From NCBI GenBank assembly GCA_012064385.1, contig QRDG01000473.1:3665965-3729964 (forward strand): a stretch of DNA of 64,000 nt, in the 5' to 3' direction. The notes under the pieces were generated by a model. It was not told the origin of the DNA and did not search any database. It saw nothing but the letters and a program-made list of their open reading frames with translations. Source of the DNA: Puccinellia tenuiflora. Taxonomy: Eukaryota; Streptophyta; Magnoliopsida; Poales; Poaceae. This document shows, piece by piece, positions 46,200 to 58,349 of the stretch. The position numbers and the translations under genes are program-made. Each line of letters begins with the position of its first letter. Position 1 is the stretch's first letter.

Positions 46200-46420
46200 A
46201 ATGCAGGTTTAGGTCCCAACCCTTTGGTACCGGTTCCTGTTACGAACCGGTACCAAAGGTCTCCAGCCCTGAGGCTCCCGGCCAGCCCACGTGGAGGCCC
46301 CTGTAGTACCGGTTCCAGAGGAAACCGGTACTAAAGGTTGGGGCCTTTAGTACCGATTAATTAGTACCGGTTGCCCAAGCGGTACTATAGTACCTCTGGA
46401 ACCGGTACTAGAGACTGTTT
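46200..46420 (+). repeat. Right subterminal hairpins of the autonomous CACTA element
   Basis: Hairpins with arms ttggtaccggtt, tagtaccggtt and a diverged tagtaccgatt, matching the left array in motif and spacing. Confidence 0.78.
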
Positions 46421-46431
46421 TTCCACTAGTG

Positions 46432-46434
46432 AGA
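46432..46434. other. Target site duplication (right), aga
   Basis: Matches 33973-33975. Array copy C continues with ggcctt. Confidence 0.93.
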
Positions 46435-47296
46435 GGCCTTAAAGTTTCACACTATTGGCGAACAAAAGAGTGTATCAACTCCACATTGGATGCCTCCCTC
46501 TACAGGCTGGTGCAAGCTTAATACCGATGGTTCCTTTACTGTTGCTACTTGCTAGTGGATCGGGTGCAGGAATGATAACTCGTGATGAGAATGGTGGAAT
46601 TGTTTTTACAGCTTGTAGACAATTAAACCACTGCAGAGACGCCCTAGAGTCTGAACTATATGCGGTTATGGAAGGCATCAAGCTAGCACTGCATTAGTGT
46701 AGCCAGCCTCTTATCATTGTAGTTGATTGCCTGGAGATTGTCAATATCTTGAAAAATGAAGCTCTGGATTTGTCAGTTAATACGACATTGATTGAAGAAA
46801 TCAAAACATTGATGAAAGTTCGTCATACTTGTATTACCCATATAAATAGATGCCAAAACGGTGCTAGTCACTTTTTGGCAAACTACGCTAGAATTAATTC
46901 TTGTACGGCTGTTTGGATCGCATCTGGCCCTGAAAGTGTAATTGACATTTGTCACAAGGATTTTTCATATCCTGATTGAGTAATACAAGTTTCATTCGCA
47001 AAACAAAAAAAACTGTTTTGTGCTGGGCAGTACACTAGGCACCTGCGTGCTAGAGGTTAAAATCTCACAAGGAGGAATCGTCTTCATCTCAGTACTTCCA
47101 ATAGTTTCCTGCCCCATTTGGATCCTGCCCGCACCTCCCACCTTTGCCTTTCTAGATACCCATCCACTTGGCTGCATTTGGTCTAGACTCAAGTACCGTA
47201 CTGTGCGCCTAGATAACTAGGGTGGTGAGTGAGCTGCCTAGAGAAACCACCTTGCAATTCCATGCCCTGCATGCACGATGCATGGTGTGATGCTCA

Positions 47297-47954
47297 CACT
47301 ACTAGGAAACTAGCTATAGGTGGAATGCTATTTTGTGGCGCACCAATATTTCATGCGCTACTAATTTTTTTTTGTGGCGCACCAGTTGCCATGCGCCACT
47401 AGATTCAGCTTTTCCTCCATGCGCCACAGAAATTCTGTGGGCCCCACAACCAACGGCTGGCTTGCATCCTACGCCGCCTTTTCTGTGGCGCATGGAGCAA
47501 GGTGCGCCACAGAAATGTACATTTCTATGGCGCATTTGGCCCCATGCGCCACAGAAATATGGTGGGCCCGACACCAATGATTAGGGGCTGCACAATTCTG
47601 TGGCGCATGGGTCCACATGCGCCACAGAAAGTGACATTTCTGTGGCGCATGTGGTTCCATGCGCCATAGAATTGTGCAGCATTTTTTCACCCCACGCACC
47701 CCTCCCACCCCCCCCCCCCCCCCCGTGGATCGCCTTTTCAGTTTTGAACCAAGTGAAAAAAAATGATAAGAAATTCAAAAAATAAAATCCTTTTAGATAT
47801 AGGGCAGGTTTAGGGTCTAGTTGTTAGGAAAAATTTTAAATACACATTTTGACTTTTTTTTCCAAAAGTAGGTAAAAAAATATTAAAACGGGCATAACTT
47901 TTGCATACGACGTCGAAAAAATGCGTTTAATACCTTAAAAAAACTAGAGAAAAT
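47297..47954 (+). mobile_element. CACTA left end in copy D
   Basis: The same terminus as the others. One arm near 47357 reads atgcgctact where other copies have atgcgccact. Confidence 0.82.
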
Positions 47955-49239
47955 ACCGGAACCGCCCTCAATCGGTTCTTCTTGTCAAGTGGGTTTGCAT
48001 TTACAAAATCCCCTTCACCAAGTAGATGATTATCTTTTATCTAAATTTTATTTTGTGGGAGTAAAGGTCTTACTATGATCATCATTCATTTTATTTCAGC
48101 GTACATAGTCTCTAATGCTATGCCCTATGAATTATACATGAGTGTAGAGGTGTTTAAGTATTTGTTATTGTGCACATACCTAGTCTATACAAGATCCATA
48201 TCTTTAACTTAGAGATGATAGGCGTTGATGCTGCTACTAGAACGAAATTTGGATATATGATATTTATGTAGCCGTATGTGAGCCCATCATATTTGCTGCC
48301 CAACCCGACAATTCCGATGTCCCGATCGAGATTTGTAAAAAAAAAATCTACTTTGTTTAACGAGCCATAGCTAGCTCTACGATAAGAATTATCAAGTAGG
48401 TGGATGTTGTCACCAATATGCCTTCTTGTTCGCTATCTGCCTATCTATTACTGGTTCCTGGTGGACACAATGTTTTAGATACAATTTTCCTTGGATTTAT
48501 TTGATTATGATATTAGGTCCACAAGGAAAATAGCTTGAGAATAGCTTCGAAGCCTAATCAGGGCCGCTGGTTTTGTTATTGACCTGATTTGTTTCCCTTC
48601 AATCCCACCCGTTTTGATACGTAGTGCATCCGTCTGCAAATTCTTTTCCTCTCTTTGTTTACTCTACTATCCCGTTACCTCGTATCTCACAAGGAGGAAT
48701 CGTTTTCATCTCTTGCAAAACTCACAGAAGCAAGCTGACAAACACAACGTGTTCGTTGGTTCTTTTGCAAAATCACAGTTCAAATTTGCCAAGGAAGCCA
48801 TCTCGCCGGACAAGCAACGAACATGCCGAGACAAAAACATCAAACAGCAGTGAGATCTTGCTTCCATCCGTGGCAAAAAAGAAGAGGTTAAAAAACAAAA
48901 AGGCAAAAAGGCTCGAGCATATTCAGGTCGTCACCTCAGGTTGCCAGTCGAGCTAGTATATAGCTAGGCACGTACTATGTCTCCATTCCCAAGTGCATAC
49001 AGAGTAGATGTTTCCCGAAATCAGGCAGGAATTTATTTATCCTGCGGCCGAGAGCTGCTCCGGAGCTACCCGAAATAATGGCGGTCTTGTCTGCATCTTT
49101 CTTGTCTGCATCTTTCTCTCCCCTCTGCAATCTCCGGCCGGCGAGAAATCCTCTGCGGTCTGTGTCACTCTGTTGATGTTAGTTTTCTGCTGCCAATGAT
49201 TGTGCTGGCGGCTGATGTCGTGAGGAAGTGACGAGCAAA

Positions 49240-50056
49240 AGCACACTGGGAAGGAGTGGCTACTGAATCTAATTGGCAATATGTCTAGGAAGAGGATATG
49301 CATGCTTCTTATGACCTTGTGGCGAATTTGGCATGTGCGTAATGAAGTTGTCCATCATAAACCACCACCACCTATTGAAGTATCTAGACGTTTTCTTATG
49401 AGCTACATGGAATCTATATGGCAGATAAAAAATCACTCGGATAGGGATCATGTGAAAGGTAAATTTATATTGGATATAGAGGCCTTAAAGTTTCACACTA
49501 TTGGCGAACAAAAGAGTGTATCAACTCCACATTGGATGCCTCCCTCTACAGGCTGGTGCAAGCTTAATACCGATGGTTCCTTTACTGTTGCTACTTGCTA
49601 GTGGATCGGGTGCAGGAATGATAACTCGTGATGAGAATGGTGGAATTGTTTTTACAGCTTGTAGACAATTAAACCACTGCAGAGACGCCCTAGAGTCTGA
49701 ACTATATGCGGTTATGGAAGGCATCAAGCTAGCACTGCATTAGTGTAGCCAGCCTCTTATCATTGTAGTTGATTGCCTGGAGATTGTCAATATCTTGAAA
49801 AATGAAGCTCTGGATTTGTCAGTTAATACGACATTGATTGAAGAAATCAAAACATTGATGAAAGTTCGTCATACTTGTATTACCCATATAAATAGATGCC
49901 AAAACGGTGCTAGTCACTTTTTGGCAAACTACGCTAGAATTAATTCTTGTACGGCTGTTTGGATCGCATCTGGCCCTGAAAGTGTAATTGACATTTGTCA
50001 CAAGGATTTTTCATATCCTGATTGAGTAATACAAGTTTCATTCGCAAAACAAAAAA
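49240..50056 (+). pseudogene. LINE-type RNase H fragment, copy D
   Basis: ATG at 49281, stop at 50023-50025. It carries the extra T near 49595 and the TAG in place of Trp at 49742. The piece between (AGMITRDENGG to KLALH) and the last 76 codons are otherwise intact. Confidence 0.77.
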
Positions 50057-50342
50057 AACTGTTTTGTGCTGGGCAGTACACTAGGCACCTGCGTGCTAGA
50101 GGTTAAAATCTCACAAGGAGGAATCGTCTTCATCTCAGTACTTCCAATAGTTTCCTGCCCCATTTGGATCCTGCCCGCACCTCCCACCTTTGCCTTTCTA
50201 GATACCCATCCACTTGGCTGCATTTGGTCTAGACTCAAGTACCGTACTGTGCGCCTAGATAACTAGGGTGGTGAGTGAGCTGCCTAGAGAAACCACCTTG
50301 CAATTCCATGCCCTGCATGCACGATGCATGGTGTGATGCTCA

Positions 50343-50996
50343 CACTACTAGGAAACTAGCTATAGGTGGAATGCTATTTTGTGGCGCACCAATATTTCAT
50401 GCGCCACTAATTTTTTTTTGTGGCGCACCAGTTGCCATGCGCCACTAGATTCAGCTTTTCCTCCATGCGCCACAGAAATTCTGTGGGCCCCACAACCAAC
50501 GGCTGGCTTGCATCCTACGCCGCCTTTTCTGTGGCGCATGGAGCAAGGTGCGCCACAGAAATGTACATTTCTATGGCGCATTTGGCCCCATGCGCCACAG
50601 AAATATGGTGGGCCCGACACCAATGATTAGGGGCTGCACAATTCTGTGGCGCATGGGTCCACATGCGCCACAGAAAGTGACATTTCTGTGGCGCATGTGG
50701 TTCCATGCGCCATAGAATTGTGCAGCATTTTTTCACCCCACGCACCCCCCCCCCCCCCCCCCCCCGTGGATCGCCTTTTCAGTTTTGAACCAAGTGAAAA
50801 AAAATGATAAGAAATTCAAAAAATAAAATCCTTTTAGATATAGGGCAGGTTTAGGGTCTAGTTGTTAGGAAAAATTTAAAATACACATTTTGATTTTTTT
50901 TTCCAAAAGTAGGTAAAAAAATATTAAAACGGGCATAACTTTTGCATACGACGTCGAAAAAATGCGTTTAATACCTTAAAAAAAACTAGAGAAAAT
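50343..50996 (+). mobile_element. CACTA left end in copy E
   Basis: As in copy D but with the arm near 50400 intact (atgcgccact), so the D variant arose after D and E separated. Confidence 0.82.
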
Positions 50997-52280
50997 TTCA
51001 GAACCGCCCTCAATCGGTTCTTCTTGTCAAGTGGGTTTGCATTTACAAAATCCCCTTCACCAAGTAGATGATTATCTTTTATCTAAATTTTATTTTGTGG
51101 GAGTAAAGGTCTTACTATGATCATCATTCATTTTATTTCAGCGTACATAGTCTCTAATGCTATGCCCTATGAATTATACATGAGTGTAGAGGTGTTTAAG
51201 TATTTGTTATTGTGCACATACCTAGTCTATACAAGATCCATATCTTTAACTTAGAGATGATAGGCGTTGATGCTGCTACTAGAACGAAATTTGGATATAT
51301 GATATTTATGTAGCCGTATGTGAGCCCATCATATTTGCTGCCCAACCCGACAATTCCGATGTCCCGATCGAGATTTGTAAAAAAAAATCTACTTTGTTTA
51401 ACGAGCCATAGCTAGCTCTACGATAAGAATTATCAAGTAGGTGGATGTTGTCACCAATATGCCTTCTTGTTCGCTATCTGCCTATCTATTACTGGTTCCT
51501 GGTGGACACAATGTTTTAGATACAATTTTCCTTGGATTTATTTGATTATGATATTAGGTCCACAAGGAAAATAGCTTGAGAATAGCTTCGAAGCCTAATC
51601 AGGGCCGCTGGTTTTGTTATTGACCTGATTTGTTTCCCTTCAATCCCACCCGTTTTGATACGTAGTGCATCCGTCTGCAAATTCTTTTCCTCTCTTTGTT
51701 TACTCTACTATCCCGTTACCTCGTATCTCACAAGGAGGAATCGTTTTCATCTCTTGCAAAACTCACAGAAGCAAGCTGACAAACACAACGTGTTCGTTGG
51801 TTCTTTTGCAAAATCACAGTTCAAATTTGCCAAGGAAGCCATCTCGCCGGACAAGCAACGAACATGCCGAGACAAAAACATCAAACAGCAGTGAGATCTT
51901 GCTTCCATCCGTGGCAAAAAAGAAGAGGTTAAAAAACAAAAAGGCAAAAAGGCTCGAGCATATTCAGGTCGTCACCTCAGGTTGCCAGTCGAGCTAGTAT
52001 ATAGCTAGGCACGTACTATGTCTCCATTCCCAAGTGCATACAGAGTAGATGTTTCCCGAAATCAGGCAGGAATTTATTTATCCTGCGGCCGAGAGCTGCT
52101 CCGGAGCTACCCGAAATAATGGCGGTCTTGTCTGCATCTTTCTTGTCTGCATCTTTCTCTCCCCTCTGCAATCTCCGGCCGGCGAGAAATCCTCTGCGGT
52201 CTGTGTCACTCTGTTGATGTTAGTTTTCTGCTGCCAATGATTGTGCTGGCGGCTGATGTCGTGAGGAAGTGACGAGCAAA

Positions 52281-53097
52281 AGCACACTGGGAAGGAGTGG
52301 CTACTGAATCTAATTGGCAATATGTCTAGGAAGAGGATATGCATGCTTCTTATGACCTTGTGGCGAATTTGGCATGTGCGTAATGAAGTTGTCCATCATA
52401 AACCACCACCACCTATTGAAGTATCTAGACGTTTTCTTATGAGCTACATGGAATCTATATGGCAGATAAAAAATCACTCGGATAGGGATCATGTGAAAGG
52501 TAAATTTATATTGGATATAGAGTCCTTAAAGTTTCACACTATTGGCGAACAAAAGAGTGTATCAACTCCACATTGGATGCCTCCCTCTACAGGCTGGTGC
52601 AAGCTTAATACCGATGGTTCCTTTACTGTTGCTACTTGCTAGTGGATCGGGTGCAGGAATGATAACTCGTGATGAGAATGGTGGAATTGTTTTTACAGCT
52701 TGTAGACAATTAAACCACTGCAGAGACGCCCTAGAGTCTGAACTATATGCGGTTATGGAAGGCATCAAGCTAGCACTGCATTAGTGTAGCCAGCCTCTTA
52801 TCATTGTAGTTGATTGCCTGGAGATTGTCAATATCTTGAAAAATGAAGCTCTGGATTTGTCAGTTAATACGACATTGACTGAAGAAATCAAAACATTGAT
52901 GAAAGTTCGTCATACTTGTATTACCCATATAAATAGATGCCAAAACGGTGCTAGTCACTTTTTGGCAAACTACGCTAGAATTAATTCTTGTACGGCTGTT
53001 TGGATCGCATCTGGCCCTGAAGTGTAATTGACATTTGTCACAAGGATTTTTCATATCCTGATTGAGTAATACAAGTTTCATTCGCAAAACAAAAAAA
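52281..53097 (+). pseudogene. LINE-type RNase H fragment, copy E
   Basis: ATG at 52322, original stop position 53063-53065. In addition to the extra T and the TAG at 52783 it has lost one A near 53022 (ctgaagtg for ctgaaagtg), so the frame ends early after SGPEV. It also has private changes (DIES for DIEA, TTLTEE for TTLIEE). Confidence 0.77.
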
Positions 53098-53384
53098 AAA
53101 CTGTGTTGTGCTGGGCAGTACACTAGGCACCTGCGTGCTAGAGGTTAAAATCTCACAAGGAGGAATCGTCTTCATCTCAGTACTTCCAATAGTTTCCTGC
53201 CCCATTTGGATCCTGCCCGCACCTCCCACCTTTGCCTTTCTAGATACCCATCCACTTGGCTGCATTTGGTCTAGACTCAAGTACTGTACTGTGCGCCTAC
53301 ATAACTAGGGTGGTGAGTGAGCTGCCTAGAGAAACCACCTTGCAATTCCATGCCCTGCATGCACGATGCATGGTGTGATGCTCA

Positions 53385-54039
53385 CACTACTAGGAAACTA
53401 GCTATAGGTGGAATGCTATTTTGTGGCGCACCAATATTTCATGCGCCACTAATTTTTTTTTGTGGCGCACCAGTTGCCATGCGCCACTAGATTCAGCTTT
53501 TCCTCCATGCGCCACAGAAATTCTGTGGGCCCCACAACCAACGGCTGGCTTGCATCCTACGCCGCCTTTTCTGTGGCGCATGGAGCAAGGTGCGCCACAG
53601 AAATGTACATTTCTGTGGCGCATTTGGCCCCATGCGCCACAGAAATATGGTGGGCCCGACACCAATGATTAGGGGCTGCACAATTCTGTGGCGCATGGGT
53701 CCACATGCGCCACAGAAAGTGACATTTCTGTGGCGCATGTGGTTCCATGCGCCATAGAATTGTGCAGCATTTTTTCACCCCACGCACCCACCCCCCCCCC
53801 CCCCCCCCCCGTGGATCGCCTTTTCAGTTTTGAACCAAGTGAAAAAAATGATAAGAAATTCAAAAAATAAATCCTTTTAGATATAGGGAAGGTTTAGGGT
53901 CTAGTTGTTAGGAAAAATTTAAAATACACATTTTGATTTTTTTTTCCAAAAGTAGGTAAAAAAATATTAAAACGGGCATAACTTTTGCATACGATGTCGA
54001 AAAAATGCGTTTAATACCTTAAAAAAAACTAGAGAAAAT
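53385..54039 (+). mobile_element. CACTA left end in copy F
   Basis: The arm near 53610 reads ttctgtggcgcatttgg: the ctgtgg state of B, C and G combined with the catttgg state of D and E, an intermediate pattern. Confidence 0.82.
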
Positions 54040-55322
54040 TTCGGAACCGCCCTCAATCGGTTCTTCTTGTCAAGTGGGTTTGCATTTACAAAATCCCCTT
54101 CACCAAGTAGATGATTATCTTTTATCTAAATTTATTTTGTGGGAGTAAAGGTCTTACTATGATCATCATTCATTTTATTTCAGCGTACATAGTCTCTAAT
54201 GCTATGCCCTATGAATTATACATGAGTGTAGAGGTGTTTAAGTATTTGTTATTGTGCACATACCTAGACTATACAAGATCCATATCTTTAACTTAGAGAT
54301 GATAGGCGTTGATGCTGCTACTAGAACGAAATTTGGATATATGATATTTATGTAGCCGTATGTGAGCCCATCATATTTGCTGCCCAACCCGACAATTCCG
54401 ATGTCCCGATCGAGATTTGTAAAAAAAAATCTACTTTGTTTAACGAGCCATAGCTAGCTCTACGATAAGAATTATCAAGTAGGTGGATGTTGTCACCAAT
54501 ATGCCTTCTTGTTCGCTATCTGCCTATCTATTACTGGTTCCTGGTGGACACAATGTTTTAGATACAATTTTCCTTGGATTTATTTGATTATGCTATTAGG
54601 TCCACAAGGAAAATAGCTTGAGAATAGCTTCGAAGCCTAATCAGGACCGCTGGTTTTGTTATTGACCTGATTTGTTTCCCTTCAATCCCACCCGTTTTGA
54701 TACGTAGTGCATCCGTCTGCAAATTCTTTTCCTCTCTTTGTTTATTCTACTATCCCGCTACCTCGTATCTCACAAGGAGGAATCGTTTTCATCTCTTGCA
54801 AAACTCACAGAAGGAAGCTGACAAACACAACGTGTTCGTTGGTTCTTTTGCAAAATCACAGTTTAAATTTGCCAAGGAAGCCATCTCGCCGGACAAGCAA
54901 CGAACATGCCGAGACAAAAACATCAAACAGCAGTGAGATCTTGCTTCCATCCGTGGCAAAAAAGAAGAGGTTAAAAAACAAAAAGGCAAAATGGCTCGAG
55001 CATATTCAGGCCGTCACCTCAGGTTGCCAGTCGAGCTAGTATATAGCTAGGCACATACTACATCTCCATTCCCAAGTGCATACTGAGTAGATGTTTCCCG
55101 AAATCAGGCAGGAATTTATTTATCCTGCGGCCGAGAGCAGCTCCGGAGCTACCCGAAACAACGGTGGTCTTGTCCGCATCTTTCTTGTCCGCATCTTTCT
55201 CTCCCCTCTGCAATCTCCGGCCGGCGAGAAATCCTCTACGATCTGTGTCACTCTGTTGATGCTAGTGTTCTGCTGGCAATGATTGTGCTGGTGGCTGATG
55301 TCGTGAGGAAGTGACGAGCAAA

Positions 55323-56137
55323 AGCACACTGGGAAGGAGTGGCTACTGAATCTAATTGGCAATATGTCAAGGAAGAGGATATGCATGCTTCTTATGACCT
55401 TGTGGCGAATTTGGCATGTGCGTAATGAAGTTGTCCATCATAAACCACCACCACCTATTGAAGCATCTAGACGTTTTCTTGTGAGCTACATGGAATCTAT
55501 ATGGCAGATAAAAAATCACTCGGATAAGGATCATGTGAAAGGTAAATTTATATTGGATATAGAGGCCTTGAAGTTTCACACTATTGGCGAACAAAAGAGT
55601 GTATCAACTCCACATTGGATGCCTCCCTCTACAGGCTGGTGCAAGCTTAATACCGATGGTTCCTTTACTATTGCTACTTGCTAGTGGATCGGGTGCAGGA
55701 ATGATAACTCGTGATGAGAATGGTGGAATTGTTTTTACAGCTTGTAGACAATTAAACCACTGCAGAGACGCCCTAGAGTCTGAACTATATGCGGTTATGG
55801 AAGGCATCAAGCTAGCACTGCATTGGTGTAGCCAGCCTCTTATCATTGTAGTTGATTGCCTGGAGATTGTCAATCTCTTGAAAAATGAAGCTCTGGATTT
55901 GTCAGTTAATACGACATTGATCGAAGAAATCAAAACCTTGATGAAAGTTCGTCATACTTGTATTACCCATATAAATAGATGCCAAAACGGTGCTAGTCAC
56001 TTTTTGGCAAACTACGCTAGAATTAATTCTTGTACGGCTGTTTGGATCGCATCTGGCCCTGAAAGTGTAATTGACATTTGTCACAAGGATTTGTCATATC
56101 CTGATTGAGTAATACAAGTTTCATTCGCAAAAAAAAA
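55323..56137 (+). pseudogene. LINE-type RNase H fragment, copy F
   Basis: ATG at 55364, stop at 56106-56108. Only the extra T near 55677 breaks the frame. The Trp codon at 55824 and the 174-codon downstream frame (KLALHWCSQP, VVDCLEIVNLLK) are intact. Confidence 0.78.
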
Positions 56138-56422
56138 ACTGTGTTGTGCTGGGCAGTACACTAGGCACCTGCGTGCTAGAGGTTAAAATCTCACAAGGAG
56201 GAATCGTTTTCATCTCAGTACTTCCAATAGTTTCCTGCCCCATTTGGATCCTGCCCGCACCTCCCACCTTTGCCTTTCTAGATACCCATCCACTTGGCTG
56301 CATTTGGTCTAGACTCAAGTACTGTACTGTGCGCCTAGATAACTAGGGTGGTGAGTGAGCTGCCTAGAGAAACCACCTTGCAATTCCATGCCCTGCATGC
56401 ACGATGCATGGTGTGATGCTCA

Positions 56423-57065
56423 CACTACTAGGAAACTAGCTATAGGTGGAATGCAATTTTGTGGCGCACCAATATTTCATGCGCCACTAATTTTTTTTGT
56501 GGCGCACCAGTTGCCATGCGCCACTAGATTCAGCTTTTCCTCCATGCGCCACAGAAATTCTGTGGGCCCCATAACCAACGGCTGGCTTGCATCCTACGCC
56601 GCCTTTTCTGTGGCGCATGGAGCAAGGTGCGCCACAGAAATGTACATTTCTGTGGCGTATCTGGCCCGATGCGCCACAGAAATATGGTGGGCCCGACACC
56701 AATGATTAGGGCTGCACAATTCTGTGGCGCATGGGTCCACATGCGCCACAGAAAGTGACATTTCTGTGGCGCATGTGGTTCTATGCGCCACAGAATTGTG
56801 CAGCATTTTTTCACCCCACGCACCCCCCCCCCCCCCGTGGATCGCCTTTTCAGTTTTGCACCAAGTGAAAGAAAATGATAAGAAATTCAAAAAATTAAAT
56901 ACTTTTAGATATAGGGAAGGTTTAGGGTCTAGTTGTTAGGAAAAATTTAAAATACACATTTTGACTTTTTTTCCAAAAGTAGGTAAAAAAATATTAAAAT
57001 GGGCATAACTTTTGCATACGACGTCGAAAAAATGCGTTTAATACCTTAAAAAAACTAGAGAAAAT
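56423..57065 (+). mobile_element. CACTA left end in copy G
   Basis: Hairpin array as in C-F but with ggcgtatctggcccgat near 56655, a private arm change. The phrase ctggcccgat is shared with copy C. Confidence 0.82.
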
Positions 57066-58349
57066 TTCGGAACCGCCCTCAATCGGTTCTTCTTGTCAAG
57101 TGGGTTTGCATTTACAAAATCCCCTTCACCAAGTAGATGATTATCTTTTATCTAAATTTTATTTTGTGGGAGTAAAGGTCTTACTATGATCATCATTCGT
57201 TTTATTCCAGCGTACATAGTCTCTAATGCTATGCCCTATGAATTATACATGAGTGTAGAGGTGTTTAAGTATTTGTTATTGTGCACATACCTAGACTATA
57301 CAAGATCCATATCTTTAACTTAGAAATGATAGGCGTTGATGCTGCTACTAGAACGAAATTTGGATATATGATATTTATGTAGCCGTATGTGAGCCCATCA
57401 TATTTGCTGCCCAACCCGACAATTCCGGTGTCCCGATCGAGATTTGTAAAAAAAAAATCTACTTTGTTTAACGAGCCATAGCTAGCTCTACGATAAGAAT
57501 TATCAAGTAGGTGGATGTTGTCACCAATATGCCTTCTTGTTCGCTATCTGCCTCTCTATTACTGGTTCCTGGTGGACACAATGTTTTAGATACAATTTTC
57601 CTTGGATTTATTTGATTATGCTATTAGGTCCACCAGGAAAATAGCTTGAGAATAGCTTCGAAGCCTAATCAGGGCCGTTGGTTTTGTTATTGACCTGATT
57701 TGTTTCCCTTTAATCCCACCCGTTTTGATACGTAGTGTATCCGTCTGCAAATTCTTTTCCTCTCTTTGTTTATTGTACTATCCCGTTACCTCGTATCTCA
57801 CAAGGAGGAATCGTTTTCATCTCTTGCAAAACTCACAGAAGCAAGCTGACAAACACAACGTGTTCGTTGGTTCTTTTGCAAAATCAAAGTTCAAATTTGC
57901 CAAGGAAGCCATCTCGCCGGACAAGCAACGAACATGCCGAGACAAAAACATCAAACAGCAGTAAGATCTTGCTTCCATCCGTGGCAAAAAAGAAGAGGTT
58001 AAAAAACAAAAAGGAAAAAAGGCTCGAGCATATTCAGGCCGTCACCTCAGGTTGCCAGTCGAGCTAGTATATAGCTAGGCACGTACTACGTCTCCATTCC
58101 CAAGTGCATACGGAGGAGATGTTTCCCGAAATCAGGCAAGAATTTATTTATCCTGCGGCCGAGAGCTGCTCCGGAGCTACCCGAAACAACGGAGGTCTTG
58201 TCCGCATCTTTCTTGTCCGCATCTTTCTCTCCCCTCTGCAATCTCCGGTCGGCGAGAAATCCTCTGTGGTCTGTGTCACTCTGTTGATGCTAGTTTTCTG
58301 CTGGCAATGATTGTGCTGGCGGCTGATGTCGTGAGGAAGTGACGAGCAA

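Larger units (their letters stand above)
33976..46431 (+). mobile_element. Structurally complete CACTA transposon, 12,456 bp
   Basis: The termini are CACTAGTGGAAAAACAG and its inverted partner, flanked by aga duplications inside array copy C. Subterminal hairpins use arms tagtaccggtt / aaccggtacta. It encodes a small coiled-coil/membrane protein, a TNP2-type transposase without internal stops, and a Transposase_24-ULP1 protease gene, all on the plus strand. A fourth short frame lies between the last two. The only visible lesion in the main genes is a C-run frameshift near 42171-42180. Its presence in one of several near-identical copies shows it inserted after the array had expanded, or that only the empty units were amplified. 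The family name is not assigned. Confidence 0.93.
33735..47015 (+). pseudogene. LINE-type RNase H fragment, copy C (split by the CACTA insertion)
   Basis: The left part, from the ATG at 33776, ends at 33975 inside residues ILDIEA. The right part resumes at 46435 with KFHTIGEQ and reaches the stop at 46977-46979. Besides the common extra T (about 46550), the Trp codon of LHWCSQP is TAG (46696). This mutation is shared with copies D and E. Confidence 0.75.
31843..47296 (+). repeat. Array copy C, interrupted by the autonomous CACTA element
   Basis: Unit sequence runs 31843-33975 and resumes at 46432, 2995 bp after removing the insert and one duplication. Its hairpin array is shorter by about 46 bp near 32145. 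It carries the ttgtctgcatc variant and the TAG mutation shared with D and E. Confidence 0.92.
47297..50342 (+). repeat. Array copy D, 3046 bp
   Basis: Nearly identical to copy E. It has a long interrupted poly-C run (47700-47724, ccctcccaccccc...) that differs from the other copies, and a degenerate arm (ttctatggcgcatttgg) shared with E. Confidence 0.93.
50343..53384 (+). repeat. Array copy E, 3042 bp
   Basis: Shares with D the TAG mutation, the ttgtctgcatc variant and most private substitutions. The poly-C run (50747-50765) is uninterrupted. Confidence 0.93.
53385..56422 (+). repeat. Array copy F, 3038 bp
   Basis: The CACTA part resembles D and E, while the RNase H part has the Trp codon and the ttgtccgcatc variant of copies A and G. 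The copy may therefore be a recombinant between array subgroups. Confidence 0.93.

Noticed and set aside
33976..46431. A defence or other novel operon-like system
   Set aside because: The gene set, termini, 3-bp duplication and subterminal repeats are all explained by a CACTA transposon.
28846..57000. Many short frames with repeated CGA/APQ/RHR residues in the array units
   Set aside because: They are translations of the palindromic ctgtggcgca arms in different frames.
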